Positions 15,438 through 23,857 of a DNA stretch of 35,709 nt are shown here, piece by piece. This DNA comes from an uncultured Clostridia bacterium (GTDB lineage: Bacteria; Bacillota; Clostridia; Oscillospirales; Ruminococcaceae): contig CANQJW010000006.1 of NCBI GenBank assembly GCA_947624345.1, forward strand, positions 1 to 35,709, written 5' to 3'. Each line of letters opens with the position of its first letter. Within the stretch, counting starts at the first letter, position 1. The position numbers and the translations under genes are program-made. The notes under the pieces are model-generated. The model was not told where the DNA came from. It did not search any database and was given only the letters and a program-made list of their open reading frames with translations.

Positions 15438-17264
15438 TTATATTTGAGATTCTAACTCCTCAAGCAAAATATCAACGCAAGTATCTAAATCGTGTTCGGC
15501 TGTGTTGATTGTAATATCAGGATTCTCAGGCGGCTCATAAGGCGATGAAATTCCCGTAAAGTTCTGAATCTCGCCATTTCTTGCCTTTTTATAAAGCCCC
15601 TTGACATCTCGTCTTTCGCACTCCTCAAGCGGTGTGCTTACATATACCTCGATAAAGTTGTCCCCGCCGATTATCTCCTTAGCATTGCGCCTGTCACGCT
15701 TATATGGCGATACAAATGAGTTTATAACGATAACTCCCGCATCGTTCATAAGCTTTGAAACTTCTGCAATACGTCTGATATTCTCGATTCTATCCTGCTC
15801 CTTAAATCCTAGGTTCTTATTAAGACCCATACGAACATTGTCGCCGTCTAAGGTCATTGTATGCTTACCTATTGCAAACAGACGCTTCTCCAGAGCGTTC
15901 GCAAGCGTTGACTTGCCCGAACCTGAAAGTCCGGTAAGCCATATAGTTCTAGCCTTTTGACCCTTTTGGTTTTCTCTTTGCTCTCTGGTTATATCCATCT
16001 CGTGATATGTCAAGTTGTCAGCTCTGTTCAGTTTATGCATAACAACTCCGCATGCTGATGTCATATGCGTAATACGGTCGATAAGTATTAACGCGCCAAG
16101 AGTTGGATTTTGTGCAAACTCATCAAAAACGATCTTCTCAGACACAGATATATCACATTCAGCAATCTCATTTTTATATATTGCGTCTGCATTGACCTCG
16201 CTGCCGGTATTTACATCTATCTTATGCTTGATATTCATAACAACAGCAGGAATTTTCTTTGTTCCCAGCTTTAAAAGATAGTTTTTACCTGCAACAAGCT
16301 CGCTGTCGTCCATCCAGAGCAATTTAGCAGTGAACAGATTTCCAATAGTAGGTCTAGCTCCACTTACAAGAACACAGCCTCTTGATACATCGACCTCTTT
16401 GTCAAGCTGAACGGTAACTGCCTGTCCCTTTTGAGCACTCTCTACCTCTTTTCCTGCGGCAATAATGCTCTTTACATTAGCCTTTTCCTTAGACGGTAAA
16501 GCAGTTATCTCATCACCTACGCTTAGCTTGCCCGTTTCTATCTGACCTGAAAATCCCCTGTAAGTATGGTTAGGTCTGCAAACCCTCTGAACAGGCATTG
16601 AAAATCCCTTTTCAACATCATCAGCGTGAACGTCTATTTCCTCAAGATAAGAAAGCAGCGTTCCGCCACGATACCAGCTCATATGCTCAGATTCGGTTGT
16701 GATATTATCTCCCTCGGTTGCCGAAACAGGAATTATCTTAACCGATTCATAGTCAAACTCGGCTAGGAGTATTTTTATTTCTTTTTCTATCTTATTGAAC
16801 TTATTGCGGTCAAAGTGGATAAGATCCATTTTATTTACGGCAAACACAAAGTGCTTTATACCCATAAGCGAGCAGATTCTTGCATGTCTTCTTGTCTGAA
16901 CCAAAACGCCCTGAGAAGCATCAACAAGGATAACTGCAAGTTCAGCAAATGAAGCTCCGACAGCCATATTTCTAGTGTATTCCTCATGGCCCGGGGTGTC
17001 TGCTACGATAAAAGATCTGCGTTCGGTTGTGAAATAGCGGTAGGCTACATCTATGGTGATTCCCTGTTCACGCTCAGCCATAAGACCGTCCAAAAGCAGT
17101 GAATAATCTATATTACCCTCTCTTGAGCCAACCTTGCTGTCCAGCTCCAGAGAATGCTCCTGATCCGCAAACAAAAGCTTAGCATCATAGAGCATATGTC
17201 CGATAAGAGTTGATTTACCGTCATCGACGCTTCCACAGGTGATGAATTTCAAAAGTCCGTTCAT
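15438..17264 (-). CDS. cysNC: bifunctional sulfate adenylyltransferase subunit 1 / APS kinase
   Basis: The protein joins CysN, the GTPase subunit of ATP sulfurylase, to CysC, which phosphorylates APS to PAPS. Starting at the ATG at 17264 gives 608 residues; a longer frame upstream runs inside cysD and is not used. CysN covers about 1-430 with P-loop GSVDDGKST (11-19), ADTPGHEEY and NKMD. CysC covers about 437-608 with P-loop GLSGSGKST (445-453) and NSFVSPYKRDR. This is the NodQ-type fusion. The ATG follows the cysD stop by a single base (TAAAATG), so translation is coupled. No sulfite-forming cysH lies nearby, and PAPS probably goes to the sulfotransferase next door. Confidence 0.95.
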   Translation of the reverse strand: MNGLLKFITCGSVDDGKSTLIGHMLYDAKLLFADQEHSLELDSKVGSREGNIDYSLLLDGLMAEREQGITIDVAYRYFTTERRSFIVADTPGHEEYTRNMAVGASFAELAVILVDASQGVLVQTRRHARICSLMGIKHFVFAVNKMDLIHFDRNKFNKIEKEIKILLAEFDYESVKIIPVSATEGDNITTESEHMSWYRGGTLLSYLEEIDVHADDVEKGFSMPVQRVCRPNHTYRGFSGQIETGKLSVGDEITALPSKEKANVKSIIAAGKEVESAQKGQAVTVQLDKEVDVSRGCVLVSGARPTIGNLFTAKLLWMDDSELVAGKNYLLKLGTKKIPAVVMNIKHKIDVNTGSEVNADAIYKNEIAECDISVSEKIVFDEFAQNPTLGALILIDRITHMTSACGVVMHKLNRADNLTYHEMDITREQRENQKGQKARTIWLTGLSGSGKSTLANALEKRLFAIGKHTMTLDGDNVRMGLNKNLGFKEQDRIENIRRIAEVSKLMNDAGVIVINSFVSPYKRDRRNAKEIIGGDNFIEVYVSTPLEECERRDVKGLYKKARNGEIQNFTGISSPYEPPENPDITINTAEHDLDTCVDILLEELESQI

Positions 17265-17265
17265 T

Positions 17266-18168
17266 TTAGAAATAGCCCTCCCTTTTTCTCTTTTCCATAC
17301 TTGCAGCTCCACCGTCGTTATCAATAACACGGCTTGTCCTTTCGGAAGAAACAGCGCCCAGAGTCTCGTCGATAATCTCATCAAGCGTCTCGGCGTTACT
17401 TTCCATACCGCCTGTAAGCGGATAGCAGCCAAGCGTTCTGAAACGAATCTTCTTTGTCATTACCTCTTCTCCGTCTAAAATAGGCATACGGTCGTCGTCA
17501 ACCATAATTATGTTGCCGTCTCGCTCAACGCACTTTCTCTCTGCTGCAAAATACAGAGGAACTATATCTATGTTTTCTCTCTTGATATACTGCCAGATAT
17601 CCTTTTCCGTCCAATTGGATATAGGGAACACACGAATTTCTTCGCCCTTGTTTATCTCGGTATTATATAACTTCCACATCTCAGGACGCTGATTTTTAGG
17701 ATCCCATGCGTGGTCTGAGTTTCTGAATGAGAAAATTCTTTCCTTAGCTCTTGACTTCTCCTCGTCACGCCTGCCTCCGCCAAAAGCCGCTGTAAAGCCG
17801 TACTTATCAAGTGCCTGCTTCAATGCCTGCGTTTTCATTATATCGGTATAGGACGAGCCGTGATCAAACGGGTTAATCCCCTGCTTAACGCCCTCCTCGT
17901 TAATGTATTCAAGCATTTCAATACCGTACTTCTTTGCCGTTCTATCACGGAACTCTATCATCTCTTTGAATTTCCATGTAGTGTTGACATGCAAAAACGG
18001 GAACGGAGGCTTTTCAGGATAAAACGCTTTTAAAGCAAGATGCAACATAACAGATGAATCCTTGCCGATTGAATACAGCATAACAGGCTTCTCAGACTCT
18101 GCCGCAACCTCCCTCATGATATAAATAGCCTCTGCCTCAAGCTCGTCTAAATGTGAAAATTTACTCAT
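17266..18168 (-). CDS. cysD: sulfate adenylyltransferase subunit 2
   Basis: CysD is the ATP pyrophosphatase subunit that makes APS from sulfate and ATP, driven by CysN. The 300-residue protein has the PP-loop SIGKDSS (33-39), [15 protein letters not shown] and the C-terminal [12 protein letters not shown] motif near the CysN contact. I start at ATG 18168, nine bases after AAAGGA; a TTG two codons upstream is possible. First gene of the cassette, about 90 nt after its promoter. Confidence 0.95.
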   Translation of the reverse strand: MSKFSHLDELEAEAIYIMREVAAESEKPVMLYSIGKDSSVMLHLALKAFYPEKPPFPFLHVNTTWKFKEMIEFRDRTAKKYGIEMLEYINEEGVKQGINPFDHGSSYTDIMKTQALKQALDKYGFTAAFGGGRRDEEKSRAKERIFSFRNSDHAWDPKNQRPEMWKLYNTEINKGEEIRVFPISNWTEKDIWQYIKRENIDIVPLYFAAERKCVERDGNIIMVDDDRMPILDGEEVMTKKIRFRTLGCYPLTGGMESNAETLDEIIDETLGAVSSERTSRVIDNDGGAASMEKRKREGYF

Positions 18169-18264
18169 AATCAAATTTCCTTTATTTCTAATTTTGCCCT
18201 ATTTATCGGTTAATCTCCATGAAAATAATGGCAATATGGCTTTCAGTTTTACCAAATCCATATT

Positions 18265-18293
18265 AGAATACCATATCTCGTGAAAATTGTCAA
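18265..18293 (-). promoter_or_regulatory. promoter of the cysD-cysNC-sulfotransferase cassette
   Basis: On the minus strand TTGACA (18293-18288) and TATTCT (18270-18265) are separated by 17 bases. The leader before cysD is about 90 nt. I saw no T-box, SAM riboswitch or clear CymR site in it. Confidence 0.8.
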
Positions 18294-18334
18294 GAAAAAC
18301 ATAAATAGCTTAGGTGTTTTATAACAAGAAACAG

Positions 18335-19207
18335 TTACTCATCAGAGCCTAGTTTGTCCTTTAGGATATTGGCAAAGCTTATCAGCTCTTCCATTGAAAG
18401 CTGTTCGGGACGAATATTTATCGCAAGTCCTGACCCCTCTATTGCTTCTGTCACAATGCTTTTTTCAATTCCGAGAGATGATGAAACTGAGTTTGAAAGG
18501 GTTTTTCTTCGCTGAGAAAACGCTCCCCTCGCAACTTTAAAAAAGAATCTCTCATCCTCAACTCCCTCAGGGGTTTTGTCTTTAATATCAAAGCGAACAA
18601 CACAGCTGTCAACATTCGGTGACGGCATAAAGCTGCCCCTTGAAACATCAAATAAAATTTTTGGCATTGAAAAATAGTTTACAGCTACCGTCACTGCTCC
18701 CATATCTCTTGTTCCCATTTCGGCACAAAGTCGTCTGCCTGCCTCTTTTTGTACCATAACAGTAACTGATTTTATTCTCAACCTTGACTCTAAAAGCTTC
18801 ATAATAACCGGAGATGTAATATAATAAGGTAAGTTTGCACACACTGCAACGTCTAAGCCTGCGAACTCCTCATCAATGATTTTTGATAAATCTGTTTCCA
18901 TTATATCTGCGTTTATGATTTTTACATTATCAAACTCGGAAAGCGTGTCCTCTAATATCGGGATAAGACGCTTGTCTATTTCAATAGCAACAACCTTATC
19001 AGCACCCTTTGCAAGTTCACAAGTCAAAACGCCAATTCCTGTTCCTATTTCTATCACACCAAAGCCCGACTTTGCGTTTCCCTGCTCTGCAATTCTGGGA
19101 CAAACTGTTGGATTTATCAGAAAGTTCTGTCCCAAGCTTTTTGAAAACTCAAAGCCGTGCTTTTTCATTAACCCTTTTATTACGCTTATATCCGTTAATT
19201 TTTCCAA
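18335..19207 (-). CDS. rsmA: 16S rRNA (adenine1518-N6/adenine1519-N6)-dimethyltransferase
   Basis: RsmA/KsgA dimethylates two adjacent adenosines in helix 45 of 16S rRNA during small-subunit assembly. The 290-residue protein has the SAM-binding motif IEIGTGIGVLTCELA, the acidic loop VVAIEIDKRL, and the catalytic NLPYYITSPVI (motif IV). SLGQNFLIN at the N-terminus is a family signature. The start is a TTG at 19207, six bases after AGG in AGCAGGTAGACA. It has its own promoter and is divergent from the small gene at 19345. Confidence 0.96.
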   Translation of the reverse strand: MEKLTDISVIKGLMKKHGFEFSKSLGQNFLINPTVCPRIAEQGNAKSGFGVIEIGTGIGVLTCELAKGADKVVAIEIDKRLIPILEDTLSEFDNVKIINADIMETDLSKIIDEEFAGLDVAVCANLPYYITSPVIMKLLESRLRIKSVTVMVQKEAGRRLCAEMGTRDMGAVTVAVNYFSMPKILFDVSRGSFMPSPNVDSCVVRFDIKDKTPEGVEDERFFFKVARGAFSQRRKTLSNSVSSSLGIEKSIVTEAIEGSGLAINIRPEQLSMEELISFANILKDKLGSDE

Positions 19208-19267
19208 TGTCTACCTGCTTTCGAAAGGAGATTATCCCTTTTCAAATATATAAATATTACAACTTTT

Positions 19268-19296
19268 ATTATAGCATAAACATATTATCTTTTCAA
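19268..19296 (-). promoter_or_regulatory. promoter of rsmA
   Basis: On the minus strand TTGAAA (19296-19291) and TATAAT (19273-19268) are separated by 17 bases, giving a leader of about 55 nt. Confidence 0.75.
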
Positions 19297-19344
19297 ATAA
19301 TAATATCGTAAACACCTTACTATATAAATTAAAGGAGAAAAATT

Positions 19345-19563
19345 ATGGATATGCAAGACATCCCTATAGGATTTACTTTTGCACTTGCTGAAAATCCTGA
19401 AGCGCTTAATTACTTTATATCTCTTTCAGAAGAACAGAAACAGCGTGTGTTAGAGCAAACACATAAAATTCATACAAAAAGTGAGATGCAGGCGTTTGCA
19501 GGTAATTTTGCAAAGAATAATTCGTCCTCAAAAACGGGATTTATGAATAATCGTTTCAGCTAG
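19345..19563 (+). CDS. small protein of unknown function, 72 residues
   Basis: AAAGGAG precedes the ATG by seven bases and the frame is clean. The sequence is acidic to neutral and soluble: an IPIGFTFALAENPEALNYF start, then LSEEQKQRVLEQTHKI and a Ser/Asn-rich tail, probably two or three helices. It resembles short uncharacterized clostridial proteins that begin with a GF-ALA-NPEA pattern, but I know no function for them. It stands alone between rsmA, divergent, and the purine leader. No Cys, signal peptide or membrane segment. Confidence 0.75.
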   Translation: MDMQDIPIGFTFALAENPEALNYFISLSEEQKQRVLEQTHKIHTKSEMQAFAGNFAKNNSSSKTGFMNNRFS

Positions 19564-19659
19564 ACTAACCCACTTAGTATTTTGCATTAAGTTATAAACA
19601 GTATGCAAATTTAACAATAAATTAAAAGAATGTAAGCATAAATTTTATAGCAAAAGGAG

Positions 19660-19688
19660 TTGAAATTCTTTCAAAACTGGAGTACAAT
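19660..19688 (+). promoter_or_regulatory. promoter of the peptide/purine leader with palindrome over the -35
   Basis: TTGAAA (19660-19665) and TACAAT (19683-19688) have a 17-base spacer. The -35 is the left half of a perfect inverted repeat TTGAAA-ttc-TTTCAA (19660-19674), a possible operator. It is the only convincing full promoter between 19564 and purE. Confidence 0.75.
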
Positions 19689-19727
19689 ATAAAGTGTAAT
19701 AAATTTGGTTGAATTGAGGTAAAGCGT

Positions 19728-19850
19728 ATGACATTTATATACAGCGGTCATCAAAACGCTTCATACGGCTTTTCAGGTAATCGTTCTTGTGTTTGTTTCT
19801 CAGAATGTTGCCTTGCTTCATTGCACTCAAACAACAAAATAATAGTATAA
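19728..19850 (+). CDS. 40-residue cysteine-containing peptide, possible leader peptide
   Basis: The frame opens with ATG seven bases after GAGGT and about 40 bases after a good promoter, and ends with TAA at 19850. It encodes 40 residues, MTFIYSGHQNASYG at the start and CVCFSECC (21-28) in the middle, with Ser- and Asn-rich flanks. It has no signal peptide or hydrophobic segment. An intrinsic terminator begins five bases after the stop and purE follows. This is the geometry of a leader peptide in transcription attenuation, or of a free-standing tiny gene. I do not recognise the sequence. With four cysteines it does not fit the six-cysteine SCIFF family. Confidence 0.6.
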   Translation: MTFIYSGHQNASYGFSGNRSCVCFSECCLASLHSNNKIIV

Positions 19851-19854
19851 TTAT

Positions 19855-19884
19855 AACTGCAACAGAGATGTTGCAGTTTTTTTA
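19855..19884 (+). terminator. intrinsic terminator between the peptide and purE
   Basis: ACTGCAAC (19856-19863) pairs with GTTGCAGT (19870-19877) around a six-base loop and is followed by seven T in total. It ends about 20 bases before the purE ribosome site. TGTTGC at 19806-19811, inside the peptide gene, is complementary to 19859-19864 in the 5' arm and could compete with it. Confidence 0.85.
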
Positions 19885-19915
19885 CTTTTAATTTTTTATT
19901 TTGGAGGTCTTTAAA

Positions 19916-20410
19916 ATGAAAAAAGTTGCAATTATTATGGGAAGCGACAGCGACTTTCCTATTGTATCAAAGGCAATTAAAGAACTTGATAATTACGGCG
20001 TCCCATATGAAGCGCACATTATGTCCGCTCACAGAACGCCTGAGCTTGCAGCATCCTTTGCAAAAAACGCAAAGAAAAACGGCTTTGGAATTATCATTGC
20101 AGCGGCTGGTATGGCCGCTCACTTAGCAGGTGTTTTAGCGGGTAACACTACCCTGCCGGTAATAGGAATACCTATTAAGTCTACATTCGACGGTATGGAC
20201 GCTCTGCTCGCAACTGTTCAGATGCCAAGCGGAATACCTGTTGCGACCGTTGCGGTAAACGGAGCTAAAAATGCAGCACTGTTAGCAATTCAGATGCTCT
20301 CGCTCTCCGATGAAAGTCTTGCGGACAAGCTAGAAGAAGCTAAAGCAGAAATGGTAGAGGGCGTTAAGGCTAAAGACGAGGCATTACAGGAGCAGATTGC
20401 TTCACTTTAA
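19916..20410 (+). CDS. purE: N5-carboxyaminoimidazole ribonucleotide mutase / AIR carboxylase
   Basis: PurE produces CAIR in purine synthesis. Starting at ATG 19916, eight bases after GGAGG, gives 164 residues; the longer frame from TTG 19901 would begin inside the ribosome site. Motifs are GSDSDFP near the N-terminus, SAHRTPE, AAAGMAAHLAGVLA and the QMPSGIPVATVAVNGAKNAALLA block. No purK is in the window, so whether it acts as mutase (with PurK elsewhere) or as direct carboxylase cannot be settled here. First enzyme gene of the purine operon. Confidence 0.95.
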   Translation: MKKVAIIMGSDSDFPIVSKAIKELDNYGVPYEAHIMSAHRTPELAASFAKNAKKNGFGIIIAAAGMAAHLAGVLAGNTTLPVIGIPIKSTFDGMDALLATVQMPSGIPVATVAVNGAKNAALLAIQMLSLSDESLADKLEEAKAEMVEGVKAKDEALQEQIASL

Positions 20411-20475
20411 TTATGTAAAATATTTTTTCTTAAATTTAAATACAAACAAACTATAAGATATGGAGGAAAATCACT

Positions 20476-21195
20476 ATGGAAAACATTATTAAGGGCCAAC
20501 AACTTTATGAAGGAAAGGCAAAGAAAGTCTATGCCACAAACGATCCTGACCTTGTTATCGTTGACTACAAGGACGATGCGACCGCATTCAACGGTGAAAA
20601 GAAAGGCACTATCGCAGGCAAGGGCTCAATCAATAACAGAATGACAAACTTTATGTTTAAGCTGTTAGAAAAGGAGGGTGTTCCGACTCACCTGGTCGAG
20701 GAGATAAACGACCGAGAAACTATCGTCAAGAAGGTTGAGATAGTACCTCTTGAGGTTATTATAAGAAATGTTGCGGCAGGCAGCTTTTCAAAGAAGTTAG
20801 GTATTAAAGAGGGTACTCCACTTAAAACTCCTACTTTAGAGTTCAGCTATAAAAACGACGAACTGGGCGATCCGTTTATAAATAAATACTATGCTCTCGG
20901 TCTTGACCTTGCAACCGAGGAGGAAATAGAGACTATAACAAAGTATGCGTTTAAGGTAAATGATTTTATGTTGAAGTTCTTCAAGGAGCTTAATATCGAC
21001 CTTATCGACTTCAAGATAGAGTTTGGTAGATTTCACAATGAAATCATTCTCGCCGATGAGATTTCTCCCGACACCTGCCGTTTCTGGGACTCAACAACCC
21101 ACGAAAAACTTGATAAAGACCGCTTCCGCAGAGATATGGGCGGCGTAGAAGACGCTTATCAGGAAATTATGAGACGACTAGAGGCTAGAGGTTAA
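20476..21195 (+). CDS. purC: SAICAR synthetase
   Basis: PurC joins CAIR and aspartate with ATP to give SAICAR. The 239-residue protein shows [54 protein letters not shown] and the C-terminal [14 protein letters not shown] and [12 protein letters not shown] signatures. GGAGG precedes the ATG. The last codons (LEARG) and stop run into a TTAGAGATTAGA-type repeat, so the extreme C-terminus may be repeat-derived. Confidence 0.97.
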   Translation: MENIIKGQQLYEGKAKKVYATNDPDLVIVDYKDDATAFNGEKKGTIAGKGSINNRMTNFMFKLLEKEGVPTHLVEEINDRETIVKKVEIVPLEVIIRNVAAGSFSKKLGIKEGTPLKTPTLEFSYKNDELGDPFINKYYALGLDLATEEEIETITKYAFKVNDFMLKFFKELNIDLIDFKIEFGRFHNEIILADEISPDTCRFWDSTTHEKLDKDRFRRDMGGVEDAYQEIMRRLEARG

Positions 21196-21290
21196 AGATT
21201 AGAGATTAGAAATAAGAAGTTAGAAACTATAATATTAACAGCAAGTAAAATATTAAAATCTTGCATCTTGCTTCTTGCATCTAACTGAGG
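21180..21290 (+). repeat. TTAGAGATTAGA-type repeat tract between purC and purF
   Basis: From the last purC codons onward the sequence is a degenerate series of AGAGGTTA, AGATTAGAG and AGAAGTTAGA words to about 21230. After an AT-rich stretch come ATCTTGCATCTTGC and CTTCTTGCATCT (about 21261-21281). AGTTAGA and TCTAACT at the two ends are complementary. It belongs to the family at 6671, 11310 and 32283. Confidence 0.7.
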
Positions 21291-21305
21291 AAGGAATGAT
21301 AATAC

Positions 21306-22751
21306 TTGAAAAAAGGCTTGCACGAGGAGTGCGGTGTTTTCGGCATATACTCAAACGAAACAACCGACGTAGCGTCGTCTGTATATATCGGACTGTATGC
21401 ACTTCAGCACAGAGGACAGGAAAGCTGCGGTATCGTTGTAAACGACGACGGACTTTTCCACTATCACAAGGACTTAGGTCTTGTTCACGAGGTTTTCAAT
21501 CAGGAGACTCTATCAAAACTGGGTAACGGTCAGATAGCTATCGGGCATGTCAGATATTCTACAACGGGAAACTCAAACCGCTCAAATGCACAGCCGCTGG
21601 TTGTTCGGCATATTAAAGGTCCTATGTCAATATCGCATAACGGAAACCTTGTAAACGCTTCTCAGCTAAGACAGGAATATGAATTAAAGGGCGCGATCTT
21701 TCACAACACCAATGATACTGAAGTCATCTCTTATGCGATAACCGAACAGCGTCTTGTATGCGGCTCTATTGAGGAATCTGTTGAAAAAGCAATGTATAAG
21801 ATAAAGGGTGCATACTCTATTCTGGTTATGTCTCCTACTAAGCTGATTGCGGCTCGTGATCCTAACGGCTTTCGTCCGCTGTGTCTGGGTAAAACTTCAA
21901 ACGGCTATGTAGTATCATCGGAATCCTGCGCTTTTGAAAGTATGGGCGCTAAATTTGTTCGTGACATAAAGCCCGGAGAGATAGTTGTCATTGACAAAAA
22001 GGGTATGAGAAGTATTGAGACCCACTGCGGAAACAAAGGAACTATCTGCGTGTTTGAATACGTCTACTTCGCAAGACCTGACTCTGTTATAGAAGGCTCG
22101 AGCGTTCACAAGGCAAGACTTCGTGCAGGAAAATTTCTCTGGCAGGAACACCCATGCAAGGCAGATGTTGTTATAGGCGTTCCCGACTCGGGAATTGACG
22201 CAGCACTCGGTTTTGCAAATGCAAGCGGTATTCCCTACGGCGTGGGATTTATCAAAAACAGATATATAGGCAGAACTTTTATTCAGCCTACTCAGCTGGA
22301 GCGAACAAACTCTGTCAAGATAAAACTGAATGTAATATCAAACACAGTTAAAGACAAACGTGTTGTTATGATTGACGACAGCATTGTAAGAGGCACTACT
22401 ATGAGAAGAATAGTAAACCTTCTAAGAGACGCCGGCGCTAAAGAAGTTCATGTGAGAGTTTCCTGCCCTCCGTTTATAGCGCCCTGCTATTTCGGTACAG
22501 ATATAGACAGCAAGGAAAATCTTATAGCCTGTCAGAAAAAATCTATTGACGAGATTTGCGAAAGCATTGGCGCTGACAGCTTGGGCTATCTCAGTGTTGA
22601 AAACGTCAAGAAGCTTGCAGGGATTTCCCACTGCGATTTCTGCGTGGGCTGCTTTAATGAGAAGTATCCTATTGGGGTTCCTAAGGAAATGCCTAAGGAT
22701 AAATTTGAGTCTAAGATAAATAACAATCAGCTTACGCTGAATATTGAATAA
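21306..22751 (+). CDS. purF: amidophosphoribosyltransferase
   Basis: PurF transfers the glutamine amide to PRPP, the first committed step of purine synthesis. The 481-residue protein starts with TTG, about ten bases after GGAAGGA. Residues 1-8 form a short propeptide before the nucleophile C9 (CGVFGIYS), which must be exposed by processing as in Bacillus PurF. The glutaminase half continues with LQHRGQES and SHNGNLVN. The PRPP-binding loop is VVMIDDSIVRGTTMRRI. C-terminal cysteines in CDFCVGC and others upstream match the 4Fe-4S type of the family, so the enzyme is probably oxygen-sensitive. Confidence 0.97.
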   Translation: MKKGLHEECGVFGIYSNETTDVASSVYIGLYALQHRGQESCGIVVNDDGLFHYHKDLGLVHEVFNQETLSKLGNGQIAIGHVRYSTTGNSNRSNAQPLVVRHIKGPMSISHNGNLVNASQLRQEYELKGAIFHNTNDTEVISYAITEQRLVCGSIEESVEKAMYKIKGAYSILVMSPTKLIAARDPNGFRPLCLGKTSNGYVVSSESCAFESMGAKFVRDIKPGEIVVIDKKGMRSIETHCGNKGTICVFEYVYFARPDSVIEGSSVHKARLRAGKFLWQEHPCKADVVIGVPDSGIDAALGFANASGIPYGVGFIKNRYIGRTFIQPTQLERTNSVKIKLNVISNTVKDKRVVMIDDSIVRGTTMRRIVNLLRDAGAKEVHVRVSCPPFIAPCYFGTDIDSKENLIACQKKSIDEICESIGADSLGYLSVENVKKLAGISHCDFCVGCFNEKYPIGVPKEMPKDKFESKINNNQLTLNIE

Positions 22752-22773
22752 AACTAATGAGGTGCTTTAAAAT

Positions 22774-23808
22774 ATGAAGAGTTTTTCAAACAGTTATAAA
22801 GAAGCCGGTGTCGATGTAACTGCCGGATATAAGGCTGTTGAGCTTATGAAACAGCATGTTGCAAAAACAATGACTTCTAACGTGCTTTCGGGACTGGGCG
22901 GCTTCGGAGGTCTTTATGAGCTTGACCTAACCGGTATAAACAAGCCCGTTCTGGTTTCAGGAACAGACGGAGTTGGCACAAAACTGAAAATCGCTTTTTT
23001 GATGGACAAACACAACACAGTCGGTATTGACTGTGTGGCTATGTGCGTAAACGATATTATATGCTGCGGAGCTAAGCCCCAGTTCTTTTTAGACTATATC
23101 GCAGTGGGCAAGAATATTCCTGAAAAGGTTGCAAATATCGTTTCGGGAGTTGCTGAGGGCTGTGTTCAGTCGGGCTGTGCATTGATCGGCGGAGAAACTG
23201 CCGAGATGCCGGGCTTCTATCCTGAGGACGAATACGACCTTGCCGGTTTCTCGGTTGGAGTTGTGGATAAGGATAAGATTTTGAAGCCTGATACCCAAAG
23301 AGAGGGAGACATTTTGATTGGTATTAAATCAAGCGGAGTTCACTCAAACGGATTTTCACTTGTAAGAAAGGTGTTCTCAGTAAGTGAGTCGAACCTTGCA
23401 AGACACATCAGCGAGCTTGGAGCTACGCTCGGAGACACGCTTTTAACACCTACTAAAATCTATGTGAAAGCAATTATGAACGCACTTGATACCTGCACAA
23501 TTAAATCTATTTCACACATCACAGGCGGAGGATTTTATGAGAATATTCCTCGTTCGCTGCCAAACGGCATATCAGCAAAGATTGATAAATCCGCTGTGCA
23601 AGTTCTTCCTATATTCAAAGTTATTGCAGGAACAGGAAAAATCCCTGAAAGAGATATGTTCAACACATTTAATATGGGTGTTGGTATGACAGTTGTTGTT
23701 GATAAAAATGACGCTGATAAGGCTATCGAGGCTATCAACGCAACCGGCGAAGAGGCTTATGTTCTCGGTGAGCTTGTTAAGAGCGACGAGGGAGTTATAA
23801 TTGCTTAG
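22774..23808 (+). CDS. purM: phosphoribosylformylglycinamidine cyclo-ligase
   Basis: PurM (AIR synthetase) closes FGAM to AIR using ATP. The 344-residue protein has the [16 protein letters not shown] start, [43 protein letters not shown] and the C-terminal [13 protein letters not shown] motif. Length and architecture are normal. GAGGTG precedes the ATG and the gene lies 22 bases after purF. Its substrate needs PurL, which is absent from the window. Confidence 0.97.
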   Translation: MKSFSNSYKEAGVDVTAGYKAVELMKQHVAKTMTSNVLSGLGGFGGLYELDLTGINKPVLVSGTDGVGTKLKIAFLMDKHNTVGIDCVAMCVNDIICCGAKPQFFLDYIAVGKNIPEKVANIVSGVAEGCVQSGCALIGGETAEMPGFYPEDEYDLAGFSVGVVDKDKILKPDTQREGDILIGIKSSGVHSNGFSLVRKVFSVSESNLARHISELGATLGDTLLTPTKIYVKAIMNALDTCTIKSISHITGGGFYENIPRSLPNGISAKIDKSAVQVLPIFKVIAGTGKIPERDMFNTFNMGVGMTVVVDKNDADKAIEAINATGEEAYVLGELVKSDEGVIIA

Positions 23809-23857
23809 TCGGAGAGCCGCTATTGCCTGTTGATTATAGAAGGGATTGATATTATTT

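Noticed and set aside
17265-17432. 56-codon extension of cysNC at its N-terminus
   Set aside because: The extension lies inside cysD in another frame; family members start at the MNGLLKF-type sequence, and the ATG one base after the cysD stop fits coupling.
18169-18264. T-box or SAM riboswitch in the cysD leader
   Set aside because: No T-box consensus, specifier-loop arrangement, S-box core or terminator is visible in about 90 nt.
18648-18842. Small reverse-strand frames inside rsmA
   Set aside because: They overlap rsmA out of frame and lack ribosome sites; alternate-frame noise.
19821-19851. Second promoter for purE (TTGCAC with TATAAT)
   Set aside because: The spacer is 19 bases and transcription would begin inside the terminator stem; possible, but weaker than the promoter at 19660.
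19564-19915. Purine, PRPP, ZTP or THF riboswitch before purE
   Set aside because: I could not find the conserved core sequences of any of these classes; the leader instead contains a small ORF and a terminator.
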